A stretch of DNA of 64,000 bases from Ochrobactrum sp. CM-21-5 (GCF_014253075.1 NZ_JACLZJ010000005.1:221545-285544), one strand, 5' to 3'; shown: positions 17,484-28,317, numbered from the stretch's first letter. Numbers and translations: made by a program. The notes: generated from the sequence alone by a model not told the origin.

Positions 17484-18425
17484 TCACGCAGCAAACAGCG
17501 ATCGCAGCCCGTATTGCGCTGTCTCACGCATGAATTCGAGATGAACCACGCATAACAGCGCTGCAAAGTCGTCATCGGCTGCTGCAAACTTGCCTCTGCC
17601 AGCCGCCTCAAGCATCAAAAGCGATATTCCCGCAGGGCCAAAACGACTTTGGTTACGCGCCACCGCACGCCAGGACACAACGGCCACGATCATGGGCTTG
17701 TGTGTGGCCTCGCTTAATCCCGCTTCCCGCAACAGCGCAGCAGACCGCCCATGCGAACGGATGCCACAGATAAGCAAGCAAAGCGGCCAGTAAATCCATA
17801 CGTCCACCAGCGACCGTTCGGAGAATGAAAGCGGTCGTGATTTCCTCCCGCAGACGCAAATGTTCGACCAATGCTGGCAGTTCATCGTTCGCGCGGATGC
17901 GCCAGCAATGCTTCTCGAACACTGGCATCGTCCCCGCACCGCTTAGCAATCCGCTGAAACGTTAACGTCGCTATGCGGGCACAACTATTGTGCAACATTT
18001 CATCCACCGCGCCCTGCCGTGGCAACCTCGACCATTGCCGCCGCCACAGCCAATGACACATGCGAGCGGGCGGCAACAAGGAGCTGCACAATCAGTGCGC
18101 CAAAGGCCACGCGATCGACAAGGTCGGCGTCACTTAAAAGCGGCGATCTTGCGAGAATATACCCCGCCACTTCCGGTTGATCGGCAGCAAGCGCAATTAC
18201 GATGTGGAGTGGAGAGATGGCGCTGGTGGAAAGTACGTCAGCCATTGCGTTTCGCACCTTCGGTGACGGATCTTCAGGCAGAAGGGGCAGCACTGCTTCG
18301 GCAACGCTTCGCCACTGCTCGGTCTGCTGCGGGTCGATGCAACGTCGCGCAAGCGCTGCGGCCTTCGCCTCACGAACTGAAACAAGCTCGCTTCCAAATG
18401 CAATAATGCTCTGGCCGATATACAT
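17484..18425 (-). pseudogene. DUF2336 family gene disrupted by three frame changes
   Basis: Reading from the ATG at 18425: frame one gives MYIGQSIIAFGSELVSVREA through ...VEVATAGRG, ending near 18010. The frame then steps forward by one base and gives AVDEMLHNSCARIATLTFQR through EALLAHPR. Near 17885-17899 it steps again to NDELPALVEHLRLREEITTA through LLAALLAYL. Near 17755-17770 it steps a third time to RSAALLREAGLSEATHKPMI through RSLFAA and the stop codon at 17484. Each segment is rich in the Ala/Leu/Glu repeats of DUF2336 (HEAT-like) proteins, and together they give about 312 codons. All three shifts are in the same direction. The product cannot be made intact. DUF2336 proteins have no settled function. 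Confidence 0.8.
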
Positions 18426-18524
18426 CCGGGCCCGCCCCCAGATACATTCGTGTATTCGAAAACGTTAAATTAAAATAGCTTACGAGCAGGTTACCATACT
18501 TGTTAACCGGCCTGAAATGCCGCT

Positions 18525-18549
18525 GGAACCGAACCGCTGCTGATGCGTT
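18525..18549 (+). promoter_or_regulatory. EcfG-type (general stress sigma) promoter for the DUF883-like gene
   Basis: GGAAC (18525-18529), a 16-base spacer, and CGTT (18546-18549), identical to the alphaproteobacterial EcfG/RpoE1 consensus GGAAC-N16-17-CGTT. The ATG is 29 bases beyond the -10 element, leaving room for a short leader with the ribosome binding site GGAG. Confidence 0.75.
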
Positions 18550-18578
18550 TTCCAGATATTACACAACGGAGATATCAA

Positions 18579-18896
18579 ATGGCCGAAGACAAGATCGCCA
18601 ATGACATCCAGCAGGCGCTGGAAAAGCAAATTGCAGAAATGCGCAGCGAACTGAAACGCCTCTCCAGATCGCTTGCCTCACATTCCGGCGATCTCAGGGA
18701 GCGTGCGGAAGATGCGATGGACGATGCTTCGGGACGCCTGCGTCATGCTGCTCAGGCCGTACGCGAACGGGGGCAAGCCGTAGCGGAAACCGTCAAGGAA
18801 AACCCTGGCACAGCAACGACGCTTTTTGGTACGGTCGGGATTCTCGGCATATTGATCGGCGTCGCTATTGGCTGTGCGATATCAGACCGCCGCTAA
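18579..18896 (+). CDS. DUF883-like (ElaB/YqjD-type) membrane-anchored protein
   Basis: 105 residues from the ATG at 18579, which has GGAGAT upstream. The N-terminal two thirds form a charged coiled coil (about 5-75: QQALEKQIAEMRSELKRLS, then ERAEDAMDDASGRLRHAAQ). A Gly-rich membrane helix follows (about 80-100: GTVGILGILIGVAIGCA) and a short basic end. This is the layout of ElaB/YqjD proteins, tail-anchored inner-membrane proteins that bind ribosomes in stationary phase in E. coli. The EcfG-type promoter upstream fits a stress role. A strong terminator follows. Confidence 0.82.
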   Translation: MAEDKIANDIQQALEKQIAEMRSELKRLSRSLASHSGDLRERAEDAMDDASGRLRHAAQAVRERGQAVAETVKENPGTATTLFGTVGILGILIGVAIGCAISDRR

Positions 18897-18933
18897 ACAG
18901 CGCAGTCTCCGCCAGAAGATACTTTGAAAGATC

Positions 18934-18960
18934 AAAGTCCGCGCGCCCGCGCGGGCTTTT
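18934..18960 (+). terminator. Intrinsic terminator of the DUF883-like gene
   Basis: AAAG-T-CCGCGCG / CGCGCGG-G-CTTT stem with a two-base loop and a terminal T run (CTTTTC). It lies 38 bases past the stop codon. Confidence 0.85.
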
Positions 18961-19111
18961 CAAGGGTTCTTTACGAATGTCCTAAGGGCTGCTAATTCCA
19001 GCTTATTGGCAATCGCCACCGGTCGCAGCCTACCCGGTCAAAACAAGGACAAGTGCAAGCCTTCCAGCGCGCACCAAAGGACTGCACCGTGGCTTTCAGA
19101 AAGATATATAA

Positions 19112-19579
19112 ATGTCTGAAAACACGATCTATTCGGAGCTTACTCAGCTTGGCTCCAATACGAAAATTCCAATGAACCCGGAAGAAGCGATGCTTGAACG
19201 GGTCCCCAACCCACAGCATGGAACGCAGTATTGCGTCCGCTTTACCGCTCCCGAATTTACATCGCTTTGTCCTATGACCGGCCAACCCGATTTTGCTCAT
19301 CTGGTGATTGACTATATTCCCGGTGAATGGCTGGTTGAAAGCAAATCGCTGAAGCTTTTTCTCTTTTCCTTCCGCAATCATGGCGCTTTTCATGAAGATT
19401 GCACTGTCACTATTGGGAAACGCTTGGTCGAACTCCTTCAGCCGGAATGGCTTCGTATCGGAGGGTACTGGTATCCTCGCGGCGGTATTCCGATCGACGT
19501 CTTCTTCCAGACGGGAGCTGCGCCGCAGAATGTGTGGATTCCCGAACAAGGCGTTCCAAATTATCGCGGGAGGGGATGA
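19112..19579 (+). CDS. queF: NADPH-dependent 7-cyano-7-deazaguanine reductase
   Basis: 155 residues, the short (unimodular) QueF type. The nucleophile C53 is in [14 protein letters not shown] (with D60), the QueF motif ESKSLKL is at 76-82, and HED at 94-96. It reduces the nitrile of preQ0 to the aminomethyl group of preQ1 with two NADPH, the last free-base step before insertion into tRNA for queuosine. AGAAAGA serves as ribosome binding site. I looked for a preQ1 riboswitch in the 150 bases upstream and did not recognise one. No other queuosine gene is in the window. Confidence 0.96.
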   Translation: MSENTIYSELTQLGSNTKIPMNPEEAMLERVPNPQHGTQYCVRFTAPEFTSLCPMTGQPDFAHLVIDYIPGEWLVESKSLKLFLFSFRNHGAFHEDCTVTIGKRLVELLQPEWLRIGGYWYPRGGIPIDVFFQTGAAPQNVWIPEQGVPNYRGRG

Positions 19580-19776
19580 TGGAGGCCTCGCCCTGGGTTT
19601 GAACCAAGGACAGGGGAGTTTGCGGCTCCCTGCGTTTGCCTTCCGCCACGAGGCCATCGCAGAACTTTCTAGCGCCAAACAATTGCCGTCCAGTTAATGA
19701 GAGGCTGGCCCTATTGTCCGATCCGTCGCCAGTTCTTATTATGTGTCCGGACTGAAATCTTCGGGAACCAGGTATC

Positions 19777-19962
19777 ATGAAACAGCCCGCATCATTGCTA
19801 TCACTAGCCATCTTTTCCGGCATTGTGCTTTCGGGTTGCGGCGCTGGAAAAGCTGCAATGGATGCGGGTAAAGGCTTCGACAGGTTTGCGTGCATGTCGC
19901 GTAATCTGAAAGGCGAATCGCCCTGCCCCCAACCTGATGCAGCCGCACAGAATGTGCAGTAA
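19777..19962 (+). CDS. Small lipoprotein, 61 residues
   Basis: Signal peptide MKQPASLLSLAIFSGIVLSGC with lipobox LSGC (cysteine at about residue 21), then a short, soluble tail with one more cysteine pair (ACMSRN, SPCPQP). AGG precedes the ATG at short spacing. No family is recognised; small entericidin-like or structural lipoproteins look like this. The DUF924 gene begins 31 bases after its stop codon, so co-transcription is likely. Confidence 0.75.
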   Translation: MKQPASLLSLAIFSGIVLSGCGAGKAAMDAGKGFDRFACMSRNLKGESPCPQPDAAAQNVQ

Positions 19963-19993
19963 ATGCGAAAACGAACCAGAGAGGAAGCCTGAC

Positions 19994-20536
19994 ATGGCTA
20001 TCGAACCGAACGACGTTCTTAGTTTCTGGTTTTCAGCCAAAATGCGGGAAAACTGGTTCACTAAAAGTGATGCCATAGACGAAGAAATTCGCAAAAAATT
20101 TCTGGAAGCCTATGAGGATGCCCGTTCGGGCCGAATGGAAACCTGGAAGCAGCAGCCGGAAAGCGCTCTCGCGCTGACCATTCTCTTTGATCAGTTTTCG
20201 CGCAACATGTTCCGTGGCTCACCGCGATCATTTGAAAGCGACGGCCTGGCACTCGATGTAGCCATGCAGGCACTGGATCATGATTTTGACCGCCAACTTT
20301 CCGCCGAACAGCGCCAGTTTTTCTATCTGCCATTCATGCACAGCGAAAAGCTCGATGATCAAAAGCGCTGCGTAGAACTTTATGAAAAGCTCGGCGACGC
20401 ATATTCGCTCGGCTTTGCCCGAGAGCACCACGATATCATAGAGCAGTTCGGGCGTTTTCCGCACCGCAACAATGTGTTGGGCCGCAAAACCACGGAAGAC
20501 GAAGCCGATTTTCTGAAAGAGCATACAGGCTTTTGA
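19994..20536 (+). CDS. DUF924 family protein
   Basis: 180 residues from the ATG at 19994 (GAGGAAG upstream). The family signature DVLSFWFSAKMRENWFTKSDAID is at the start, ILFDQFSRNMFRGSPRSFESD in the middle, and the conserved EQFGRFPHRNNVLGR at the end. All-helical TPR-like fold, cytoplasmic. The function of DUF924 (YPO0396-like) proteins is unknown. It is convergent with the ScfR regulator gene, 24 bases apart. Confidence 0.9.
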   Translation: MAIEPNDVLSFWFSAKMRENWFTKSDAIDEEIRKKFLEAYEDARSGRMETWKQQPESALALTILFDQFSRNMFRGSPRSFESDGLALDVAMQALDHDFDRQLSAEQRQFFYLPFMHSEKLDDQKRCVELYEKLGDAYSLGFAREHHDIIEQFGRFPHRNNVLGRKTTEDEADFLKEHTGF

Positions 20537-20560
20537 AGCAGAAAACGGCTCGCAGCGCTG

Positions 20561-21973
20561 TCAGAGGAGCCTGTAGGGCAGGATTCCGCGGCGGTTATGG
20601 TCAACTGCCAGCCTGCTTTTCAACGGCGGCACCGCGCGTTGCGCGCATTCGACTCGCTCGCAGATACGGCATGAAACCCCAATCGGATCGAAAGCCGAAC
20701 GAGCAGTAATATCGAGTCCGTCCGCATAGACGAAATCCTTCGCATAGGCGACTTCGCAGCCAAGAGCTATGGCATAGCGGCGTTGCGGAGCATTGAATCC
20801 GCCTTCGCTCTTGGTCAATTCCGTTGCGATGCAGAGATAGCGCGCACCATCGGGCGTTTCCGCAAGCTGGCGAATAATGCGTCCTGGCATCTCGAAAGCC
20901 TGATGTACGTTCCACAGTGGGCAGGCGGCACCAAAACGGGCAAATTGCAGTTTGGCCGCGCTGTGGCGTTTGGTAATGTTTCCCGCTCGATCAATTCGTG
21001 CAAAGAAAACAGGGACGCCACGTTGCCCCGACCTTTGCAACGTACTCAAGCGATGCGCCACCTGTTCAAGGCTCGCCCCAAAATGGGAAGCCAGTAGCTC
21101 CAGGTCATGGCGAAGCTCTTTCGCAGCGGCGAGAAATATCTGGTACGGCAGCACTAGCGCGCCCGCGAAATAATTGCGCAGCCCGATCTTGCAGATTTCA
21201 ACAGCTTCGGCAGAACGAAAATCAGCCCGCCTGGCGATTGCGGACACCAGTTCTTCCATTTCAAGCTCGGCGATCTGAAAGGCGACCTGGAAATTCCGCG
21301 TCGATGCGGGCGAATAAGGGTTGAGATAAAGAACCCTCGCCTTCGAATCGAACCGACGCAAAATCGCCTCGTCGGGATCGGCGCGAGCAATCCGCACACC
21401 GTGCCTTTTTTCCATATAGGCAGGCAGCGCCACTCCAATATCGCGAGCCGGAATATCGAGCTCCCCAGCAAGGCTTTCTGCTGCAATATCAATCTCATGG
21501 ACATAATTGTCGATAAAGTGAAAAAAGTCGCGCACTTCCTCATAAGGTGCCGGCTCAGCAACAGACGGCGCACGGCCAAGCTGGCTATCTAGGCTCGCCA
21601 ACTGCTCGCTGTTTCGCCGATAAGCCTGATGGCAGGCGATCAATGCATGTGCCAGTCCCGGCGCATTCTGGGTGATGAGTTTCAATTCTTGCAGATTTGG
21701 CTTGTAATTATCAAAGACAGGATCAGCCAATGCTTCCGAGACCGCAGACAGGAGGCGATCATCATCGCCGAGAGAAATCGCGCCTATATCGATCTGATAA
21801 TTTTCGGCCAGAGCTAGCAACACAGCCGCCGAAACCGGACGCTGGTTGTTTTCAATCTGGTTGAGATAGCTCGTCGAAATTCCCAAACGTTCGGCGAACC
21901 CGGACTGGGTCGTTCGATGCTGCTCGCGGATTTCACGGATCTTTCTACCAATGTATAGTTTTCGTGGTGCCAT
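20561..21973 (-). CDS. pccR: Short-chain fatty acyl-CoA regulator (ScfR/PccR type) of propionyl-CoA assimilation
   Basis: 470 residues from the ATG at 21973; the frame opens two codons earlier only with TTG. XRE-type helix-turn-helix at about 6-62 (IREIREQHRTTQSGFAERLG, SYLNQIENNQRPVS), an IrrE-like middle domain (about 150-290) lacking an obvious HEXXH zinc motif, and a C-terminal DUF2083 domain with GVSCRICERVECAQRA (about 431-446), which probably binds the acyl-CoA ligand. In Rhodobacter sphaeroides the homologue PccR activates pcc in response to propionyl-CoA. Here the gene is divergent from pccB-pccA-mcm, and TTTGCAAA boxes abut its start codon, predicting autoregulation. No Shine-Dalgarno sequence precedes the ATG. 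Confidence 0.92.
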   Translation of the reverse strand: MAPRKLYIGRKIREIREQHRTTQSGFAERLGISTSYLNQIENNQRPVSAAVLLALAENYQIDIGAISLGDDDRLLSAVSEALADPVFDNYKPNLQELKLITQNAPGLAHALIACHQAYRRNSEQLASLDSQLGRAPSVAEPAPYEEVRDFFHFIDNYVHEIDIAAESLAGELDIPARDIGVALPAYMEKRHGVRIARADPDEAILRRFDSKARVLYLNPYSPASTRNFQVAFQIAELEMEELVSAIARRADFRSAEAVEICKIGLRNYFAGALVLPYQIFLAAAKELRHDLELLASHFGASLEQVAHRLSTLQRSGQRGVPVFFARIDRAGNITKRHSAAKLQFARFGAACPLWNVHQAFEMPGRIIRQLAETPDGARYLCIATELTKSEGGFNAPQRRYAIALGCEVAYAKDFVYADGLDITARSAFDPIGVSCRICERVECAQRAVPPLKSRLAVDHNRRGILPYRLL

Positions 21974-22002
21974 TTGCAAATTCGCATTTTGCTATTTGCA
22001 AA
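21973..22002. promoter_or_regulatory. ScfR/PccR operator: paired TTTGCAAA boxes
   Basis: Perfect 8-bp palindromes TTTGCAAA at 21973-21980 and 21995-22002, with a degenerate TTTTGC between them. The first box touches the regulator's start codon; the second is 110 bases before pccB. Published PccR sites, as I recall, are TTTGCAAA-N4-TTTGCAAA; here the spacer between perfect boxes is 14 bases, so the element may be two overlapping sites. Confidence 0.75.
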
Positions 22003-22112
22003 TTTATAACTTACACAATCGTACCTTTTCAAGCTTTTCCAGACCCGCTTGACGGGCTTTAAGCAGAAAGATGAAAATCCCGCAATTTCATTGCTTTCCA
22101 AAGGCCTAAAGA

Positions 22113-23645
22113 ATGCAGGAACTCCTAGAACAGCTTGAAGCCCGCCGCACCGAGGCTCGCCTTGGCGGCGGTCAGCGTCGCATTGATGCACAACATGCCA
22201 AGGGCAAGTTAACGGCCCGGGAGCGGTTGGAAGTTCTTCTCGACGAAGGTTCGTTCGAGGAGTTCGACATGTATGTCACCCACCGCTGCACCGATTTCGG
22301 CATGGCAAGCCAGAAGGTGGCAGGCGATGGCGTCGTGACCGGTTGGGGAACGATCAACGGTCGTCAGGTCTATGTGTTCAGTCAGGATTTCACGGTCCTT
22401 GGCGGCTCATTGTCGGAAACCCATGCGCAGAAGATCTGCAAGATCATGGACATGGCAATGAAAAACGGCGCGCCGGTGATTGGCCTCAACGATTCCGGCG
22501 GCGCGCGCATTCAGGAAGGCGTGGCCTCGCTGGCGGGTTACGCAGATGTCTTCAAGCGCAATGTCGATGCGTCCGGCGTCGTACCGCAGATTTCAGTCAT
22601 CATGGGACCATGCGCTGGCGGCGCAGTCTATTCCCCCGCCATGACGGACTTCATCTTCATGGTGCGCGACAGCTCCTACATGTTCGTGACTGGCCCTGAT
22701 GTGGTGAAAACCGTCACCAACGAGATTGTGACGGCGGAGGAACTGGGCGGCGCACGCACACACACGTCAAAGTCTTCAGTCGCCGATGGCGCTTACGAGA
22801 ATGATATCGAAACGCTGGAACAGGTGCGCATGCTGTTCAACTTTCTGCCCCTCAACAATCGGGAGAAAGCACCATCGCGACCGTTCAATGACGATCCGGC
22901 GCGGCTTGAGATGCGACTCGACACGCTGATTCCGGACAGCGCCGCCAAACCTTACGACATGAAGGAACTGATCCTCGCCCTTGCAGACGAAGGGGACTTT
23001 TTCGAGCTTCAGGAAGCTTTCGCGAAGAACATCATTACGGGCTTCATCCGTATGGAAGGCCAGACCATCGGCATCGTCGCTAATCAGCCCATGGTGTTGG
23101 CAGGCTGTCTCGATATCGATTCATCGCGCAAAGCCGCACGCTTTGTGCGGTTCTGCGATGCCTTCAATATTCCGCTCCTGACGCTTGTGGATGTTCCTGG
23201 CTTCCTGCCCGGCACAGCCCAGGAATATGGGGGCGTCATCAAGCACGGTGCAAAGCTTCTCTTCGCCTATTCTCAGGCCACAGTACCGATGGTCACGCTC
23301 ATCACCCGCAAAGCCTATGGCGGGGCATATGATGTTATGGCCTCGAAACACATCGGCGCGGATATCAACTACGCTTGGCCAACAGCTGAAATCGCTGTGA
23401 TGGGTGCCAAGGGGGCGACCGAAATTCTCTACCGCTCCGAATTGGGCGATGCAGAAAAGATCACTGCCCGCACAAAGGAATATGAGGAACGCTTCGCCAA
23501 TCCATTTGTTGCGGCCGAGCGCGGCTTCATCGATGAGGTGATTATGCCGCATTCATCTCGACGCCGCATCGCACGTGCATTTGCTAGCCTGCGCAACAAG
23601 CAGGAAACCACGCCGTGGAAGAAGCACGACACCATTCCTCTGTGA
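22113..23645 (+). CDS. pccB: Propionyl-CoA carboxylase beta subunit
   Basis: 510 residues, two crotonase-fold carboxyltransferase domains. N-terminal: [20 protein letters not shown] and [14 protein letters not shown] (acyl-CoA oxyanion region); C-terminal: [19 protein letters not shown] and [20 protein letters not shown] (biotin-binding side). It transfers the carboxyl group from biotin to propionyl-CoA, forming (S)-methylmalonyl-CoA. First gene of the pccB-pccA-mcm operon, divergent from the ScfR regulator. The C-terminal [13 protein letters not shown] is family-typical. The ribosome binding site is AAAGG. Confidence 0.95.
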   Translation: MQELLEQLEARRTEARLGGGQRRIDAQHAKGKLTARERLEVLLDEGSFEEFDMYVTHRCTDFGMASQKVAGDGVVTGWGTINGRQVYVFSQDFTVLGGSLSETHAQKICKIMDMAMKNGAPVIGLNDSGGARIQEGVASLAGYADVFKRNVDASGVVPQISVIMGPCAGGAVYSPAMTDFIFMVRDSSYMFVTGPDVVKTVTNEIVTAEELGGARTHTSKSSVADGAYENDIETLEQVRMLFNFLPLNNREKAPSRPFNDDPARLEMRLDTLIPDSAAKPYDMKELILALADEGDFFELQEAFAKNIITGFIRMEGQTIGIVANQPMVLAGCLDIDSSRKAARFVRFCDAFNIPLLTLVDVPGFLPGTAQEYGGVIKHGAKLLFAYSQATVPMVTLITRKAYGGAYDVMASKHIGADINYAWPTAEIAVMGAKGATEILYRSELGDAEKITARTKEYEERFANPFVAAERGFIDEVIMPHSSRRRIARAFASLRNKQETTPWKKHDTIPL

Positions 23646-23662
23646 TCCGGTAATAGAGCACC

Positions 23663-25672
23663 ATGACCATGATCAAGAAAATCCTCATTGCCAATCGCGG
23701 CGAAATTGCCTGCCGGGTCATCAAGACGGCAAAGAAGATGGGCATAGCCACAGTAGCGGTCTACTCCGACGCCGACCGCAATGCACTTCATGTCAAAATG
23801 GCCGATGAGGCGGTGCATATCGGCCCGCCCCCATCGAACCAGTCCTATATCGTCATCGACAAGATTCTTGGTGCAGTTCGCGAAACCGGCGCGGATGCAG
23901 TGCATCCGGGTTATGGCTTTCTGTCAGAAAATCCCCGTTTCGCCGAAGCGCTAAAAGCGGCCAACGTCATCTTTGTCGGTCCGCCGGTAAACGCGATTGA
24001 CGCCATGGGCGATAAAATTACGTCCAAGAAGCTTGCGGCAGAGGCTGGCGTATCGACCGTTCCCGGACATATGGGACTCATTGACGATGCGGACGAAGCC
24101 GTCCGCATTGCCGGTTCCATCGGCTATCCGGTGATGATCAAGGCTTCTGCCGGCGGCGGCGGCAAGGGCATGCGTATTGCCTGGAACGATGATGAAGCGC
24201 GCGAGGGTTTTCAGCTTTCGCGCAACGAAGCGAAATCCTCCTTTGGCGATGACCGTATATTCATCGAAAAATTCATCACGCAGCCGCGTCATATCGAAAT
24301 TCAGATACTGGGCGATCAACACGGCAATGTAGTTTACCTGGGTGAACGTGAGTGCTCCATCCAGCGTCGCAACCAGAAGGTCATCGAGGAAGCACCCTCA
24401 CCGTTCCTTGATGAAGCGACGCGCAAAGCCATGGGCGAGCAAGCTGTCGCGCTTGCAAAGGCTGTGGGCTATTATTCTGCTGGCACAGTGGAATTCATTG
24501 TCGATGGCGAGCGTAACTTCTATTTTCTTGAGATGAATACCCGTCTTCAGGTAGAGCATCCCGTAACGGAACTTATAACCGGCATTGACCTTGTAGAGGA
24601 AATGATCCGTGTCGCGTCGGGGGAGAAGCTGCGCTTCGGGCAAGCCGATGTGAAGCTCAATGGCTGGGCCATCGAAAGCCGCCTTTATGCTGAAGACCCC
24701 TATCGGAACTTCCTGCCCTCCATTGGCCGATTGACACGCTATCGCCCGCCAATTGAGGGGCCCTGCGACAATGGCTGTGTCATCCGTAATGACACCGGCG
24801 TCTTCGAAGGCGGCGAGATTTCCATGTATTATGATCCCATGATCGCAAAACTATGCAGTTGGGGGCCAGATCGGATCAGCGCGGTTAACGCCATGGGCGG
24901 TGCGCTCGATGCATTTGAAGTGGAAGGCATCGGCCACAATCTGCCCTTCCTTTCAGCAGTCATGGATCACCCGCGTTTTCGCGCAGGTAATCTGACCACG
25001 GCTTTCATTGCGGAAGAATACCCCGATGGCTTTACCGGCGTGGCTCCGTCAGAGGCGGATGCTCGCATTCTCGCGGCCGTGGCCGCACAAATCAATCTGG
25101 TCGTCGAACGCCGTAATGCGCAGATTTCCGGTCGGATATCCACACGAGAACAATCAACCGATACGAATTGGGTCGTCACTCTTGCCGGCTTCGCGCTGCC
25201 GATCAGGATTATTGAGGGCGAAGGCGGCACCATTATCGACTTCATCAACGGCGACGGACTACCCGTTGCCAGCGACTGGCATCCGGGCAGCGAGCTTGGA
25301 TCTTTCACGATTGGCGGCAAACCGATCGCGGTAAAGGTTTCGCGCTCTGGTACCGGCAGGCGCTTGCGCTGGCGCGGTATGGACGTCGTGGCTCATGTGC
25401 GTCGCCCCCGTGTAGCCGAGCTTGCGAAGCTGATGCCGGTCAAACTGCCGCCAGATACGTCGAAGATGCTGCTTTGTCCGATGCCGGGTGTGATAACATC
25501 GGTTCTGGTCAAGGACGGCGATACCGTCGAGGCGGGACAACCGCTTGCTACCGTCGAGGCCATGAAGATGGAAAACGTGCTGCGTGCTGAACGCCGCAGC
25601 GTCGTAAAAAACGTCGCGGCAAAGACGGGGGCCAGTCTGGCCGTCGATGAACTTATCATGGAATTCGAGTGA
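23663..25672 (+). CDS. pccA: Propionyl-CoA carboxylase alpha subunit (biotin carboxylase / BCCP)
   Basis: 669 residues. Biotin carboxylase domain 1-450 with [15 protein letters not shown] at the start, ATP-grasp loop GGGGKGM (164-170) and [14 protein letters not shown] (about residue 287 on). A BT domain follows (about 500-590) that docks to PccB, then a C-terminal biotinyl domain with AMKMEN, in which K635 carries biotin. It carboxylates biotin using bicarbonate and ATP. The ATG at 23663 or the second one at 23669 could be used. It starts 17 bases after pccB and its stop codon lies 8 bases before the mutase start. Confidence 0.95.
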   Translation: MTMIKKILIANRGEIACRVIKTAKKMGIATVAVYSDADRNALHVKMADEAVHIGPPPSNQSYIVIDKILGAVRETGADAVHPGYGFLSENPRFAEALKAANVIFVGPPVNAIDAMGDKITSKKLAAEAGVSTVPGHMGLIDDADEAVRIAGSIGYPVMIKASAGGGGKGMRIAWNDDEAREGFQLSRNEAKSSFGDDRIFIEKFITQPRHIEIQILGDQHGNVVYLGERECSIQRRNQKVIEEAPSPFLDEATRKAMGEQAVALAKAVGYYSAGTVEFIVDGERNFYFLEMNTRLQVEHPVTELITGIDLVEEMIRVASGEKLRFGQADVKLNGWAIESRLYAEDPYRNFLPSIGRLTRYRPPIEGPCDNGCVIRNDTGVFEGGEISMYYDPMIAKLCSWGPDRISAVNAMGGALDAFEVEGIGHNLPFLSAVMDHPRFRAGNLTTAFIAEEYPDGFTGVAPSEADARILAAVAAQINLVVERRNAQISGRISTREQSTDTNWVVTLAGFALPIRIIEGEGGTIIDFINGDGLPVASDWHPGSELGSFTIGGKPIAVKVSRSGTGRRLRWRGMDVVAHVRRPRVAELAKLMPVKLPPDTSKMLLCPMPGVITSVLVKDGDTVEAGQPLATVEAMKMENVLRAERRSVVKNVAAKTGASLAVDELIMEFE

Positions 25673-25680
25673 GGTCCCAT

Positions 25681-27822
25681 ATGAGCGAGCGCCCCACCAG
25701 AAAAGACTGGAACAAGCTGGCCGAAAAAGAACTGAAACGGCCAGCCGACAGTCTGGTCTGGCACACAGCTGAAGGTATCGACGTAAAGCCGCTCTATACT
25801 GCGGACGATATCGACGGCATTGAGCATCTCGGCTCCCTGCCCGGCTTCGAGCCGTTTGTGCGCGGCCCGCGTGCAACCATGTATGCTGGTCGCCCCTGGA
25901 CCATCCGGCAATATGCGGGCTTCTCCACGGCAGAAGAATCGAATGCGTTTTACCGTAAGGCGCTCGCCGCCGGCCAACAGGGCGTTTCCGTCGCTTTCGA
26001 TTTAGCCACCCACCGAGGCTATGACAGCGACCACCCCCGCGTCGTGGGCGATGTCGGTAAGGCGGGCGTGGCAATCGATTCCGTCGAGGACATGAAAATT
26101 CTGTTTGACGGCATCCCGCTTGAAAAAATATCCGTTTCCATGACCATGAATGGTGCGGTGATCCCGATCCTCGCCAATTTCATCGTCGCGGGCGAAGAAC
26201 AGGGTGTGTCACGCGAACAGCTTTCCGGTACGATCCAGAATGACATTCTCAAGGAGTTCATGGTCCGCAACACCTATATCTATCCGCCGGAACCTTCCAT
26301 GCGGATCATTGCGGACATTATCGCCTATACGGCTGCGGAAATGCCGAAGTTCAATTCGATTTCCATTTCCGGTTACCATATGCAGGAGGCTGGCGCGACA
26401 CTGGTGCAGGAATTAGCCTTCAGCCTCGCCGATGGCCGTGAATATGTACGCGCTGCTCTGAAGAAGGGCCTCAATGTCGACGAGTTTGCAGGGCGTCTGT
26501 CCTTCTTCTTTGCGATCGGCATGAACTTCTTCATGGAAATCGCCAAGTTACGTGCCGCGCGCCTTCTCTGGTCACACATCATGAAGGAGTTTGACCCGAA
26601 AAAACCTGGCTCTCTGATGCTCCGCACCCATTGCCAGACGTCGGGCGTATCGTTGCAGGAACAGGATCCTTATAACAACATCGTCCGCACGGCGTTCGAG
26701 GCCATGTCCGCCGCTCTTGGCGGCACACAATCGCTTCATACGAACTCTTTCGACGAAGCTATTGCTTTGCCTACAGAATTCTCCGCACGCATCGCCCGCA
26801 ACACCCAGCTCATCCTGCAAAACGAAACTGGCGTAAACAAGGTGGTCGATCCGCTCGCAGGCTCCTATTACATCGAAAGCTTGACTAACGAGCTCGCCGA
26901 AAAGGCATGGGCACTGATTGAGGAAGTGGAAAGCCTCGGCGGCATGACCAAGGCCGTCGAAAGCGGGCTGCCGAAACGCCTGATCGAGGAAGCAGCCACC
27001 AGGCGTCAGGCCGCCGTTGACAAAGGTGAGGAAGTGATTGTCGGCGTCAACAAGTTCCAACTGGAACAGGAAGACGAAATCGACATTCTCGAAATCGACA
27101 ACACTGCTGTCCGCCAGTCGCAGATAGCGCGCCTCAATCGTATCAGAGAAACGCGCAACGCGGAAAAAGTGGAAGCGGCACTGACCGCACTCGAAAAAGT
27201 GGCAAAGACTGGCGAAGGTAATCTACTCGCCGCTGCCGTCGAAGCATCACGTGCCCGCGCAACCATTGGTGAAATTTCCGATGCCATGCGCGCCGCTTTC
27301 GGCGATCACGTAGCAGTCCCGAAGGTTGTCAAGAAGGTCTACGGCGCTGCCTACAAGGATGAACCGGAATATCAGACACTGGTCGAGCGCCTTGAGAATT
27401 TCTCAAGGCATACAGGTGAAAAGCCCCGTGTGATGGTGGCGAAACTTGGTCAGGACGGCCATGATCGTGGTGCGAAAATCATTGCTTCGGCTTTCGGCGA
27501 CATCGGTTTCGAGGTCCTTGCCGGCCCCCTGTTCCAGACACCGGACGAAGCTGCCGCGCTGGCAATAAAATCGAAAGTACATGTGCTTGGCGTGTCATCA
27601 CTCGCAGCAGGTCACAAAACGCTTCTGCCGCAATTGGTCGAAACGCTCCGGCAAAAAGGTGCAGAGAACATTATTGTGGTCTGCGGCGGCGTCGTGCCGC
27701 GTCAGGATTATCAGTATCTATTCGATCATGGTGTTGCTGCGGTCTTCGGACCGGGCAGCAATGTTATGGATTGTGCACGCGCTGTGCTTGATCTTATGGA
27801 AGGAAAGCGCCGCAATATTTAA
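25681..27822 (+). CDS. scpA: Methylmalonyl-CoA mutase (B12-dependent)
   Basis: 713 residues from [13 protein letters not shown] (GAGG upstream). An N-terminal TIM barrel (about 30-560) carries the substrate segments [21 protein letters not shown] and [10 protein letters not shown]. The C-terminal cobalamin domain (about 580-713) has DGHDRG, in which H594 is the lower axial cobalt ligand, and GGVVPRQDY. It isomerises (R)-methylmalonyl-CoA to succinyl-CoA, completing propionate entry into the TCA cycle. The epimerase and the MeaB chaperone are not in the window. A single long chain, as in Rhizobiales, without a separate small subunit. Confidence 0.95.
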   Translation: MSERPTRKDWNKLAEKELKRPADSLVWHTAEGIDVKPLYTADDIDGIEHLGSLPGFEPFVRGPRATMYAGRPWTIRQYAGFSTAEESNAFYRKALAAGQQGVSVAFDLATHRGYDSDHPRVVGDVGKAGVAIDSVEDMKILFDGIPLEKISVSMTMNGAVIPILANFIVAGEEQGVSREQLSGTIQNDILKEFMVRNTYIYPPEPSMRIIADIIAYTAAEMPKFNSISISGYHMQEAGATLVQELAFSLADGREYVRAALKKGLNVDEFAGRLSFFFAIGMNFFMEIAKLRAARLLWSHIMKEFDPKKPGSLMLRTHCQTSGVSLQEQDPYNNIVRTAFEAMSAALGGTQSLHTNSFDEAIALPTEFSARIARNTQLILQNETGVNKVVDPLAGSYYIESLTNELAEKAWALIEEVESLGGMTKAVESGLPKRLIEEAATRRQAAVDKGEEVIVGVNKFQLEQEDEIDILEIDNTAVRQSQIARLNRIRETRNAEKVEAALTALEKVAKTGEGNLLAAAVEASRARATIGEISDAMRAAFGDHVAVPKVVKKVYGAAYKDEPEYQTLVERLENFSRHTGEKPRVMVAKLGQDGHDRGAKIIASAFGDIGFEVLAGPLFQTPDEAAALAIKSKVHVLGVSSLAAGHKTLLPQLVETLRQKGAENIIVVCGGVVPRQDYQYLFDHGVAAVFGPGSNVMDCARAVLDLMEGKRRNI

Positions 27823-27896
27823 TTGCAGTGCAGATTATTTTGTTTGAAATCAATACTCTAAATTAGAAACATGATACGTTTTCTGAACATATTGAG

Positions 27897-27920
27897 AAGC
27901 CGAGGCAATTGCCTCGGCTT
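27897..27920. terminator. Bidirectional terminator between the mutase gene and the convergent stress gene
   Basis: Perfect 11-bp stem AAGCCGAGGCA / TGCCTCGGCTT with an AT centre, T-rich on the plus side (TTTTATG) and flanked by AT-rich sequence on the minus side. It ends pccB-pccA-mcm and the opposing 120-residue gene, whose stop codon begins at the next base. Confidence 0.85.
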
Positions 27921-28304
<384 letters not shown>

Positions 28305-28317
28305 TCATCTGAGAATT

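Noticed and set aside
18961..19111. Possible preQ1 riboswitch upstream of queF
   Set aside because: No preQ1-I or preQ1-II consensus stem or A-rich tail recognised; the region contains only weak repeats.
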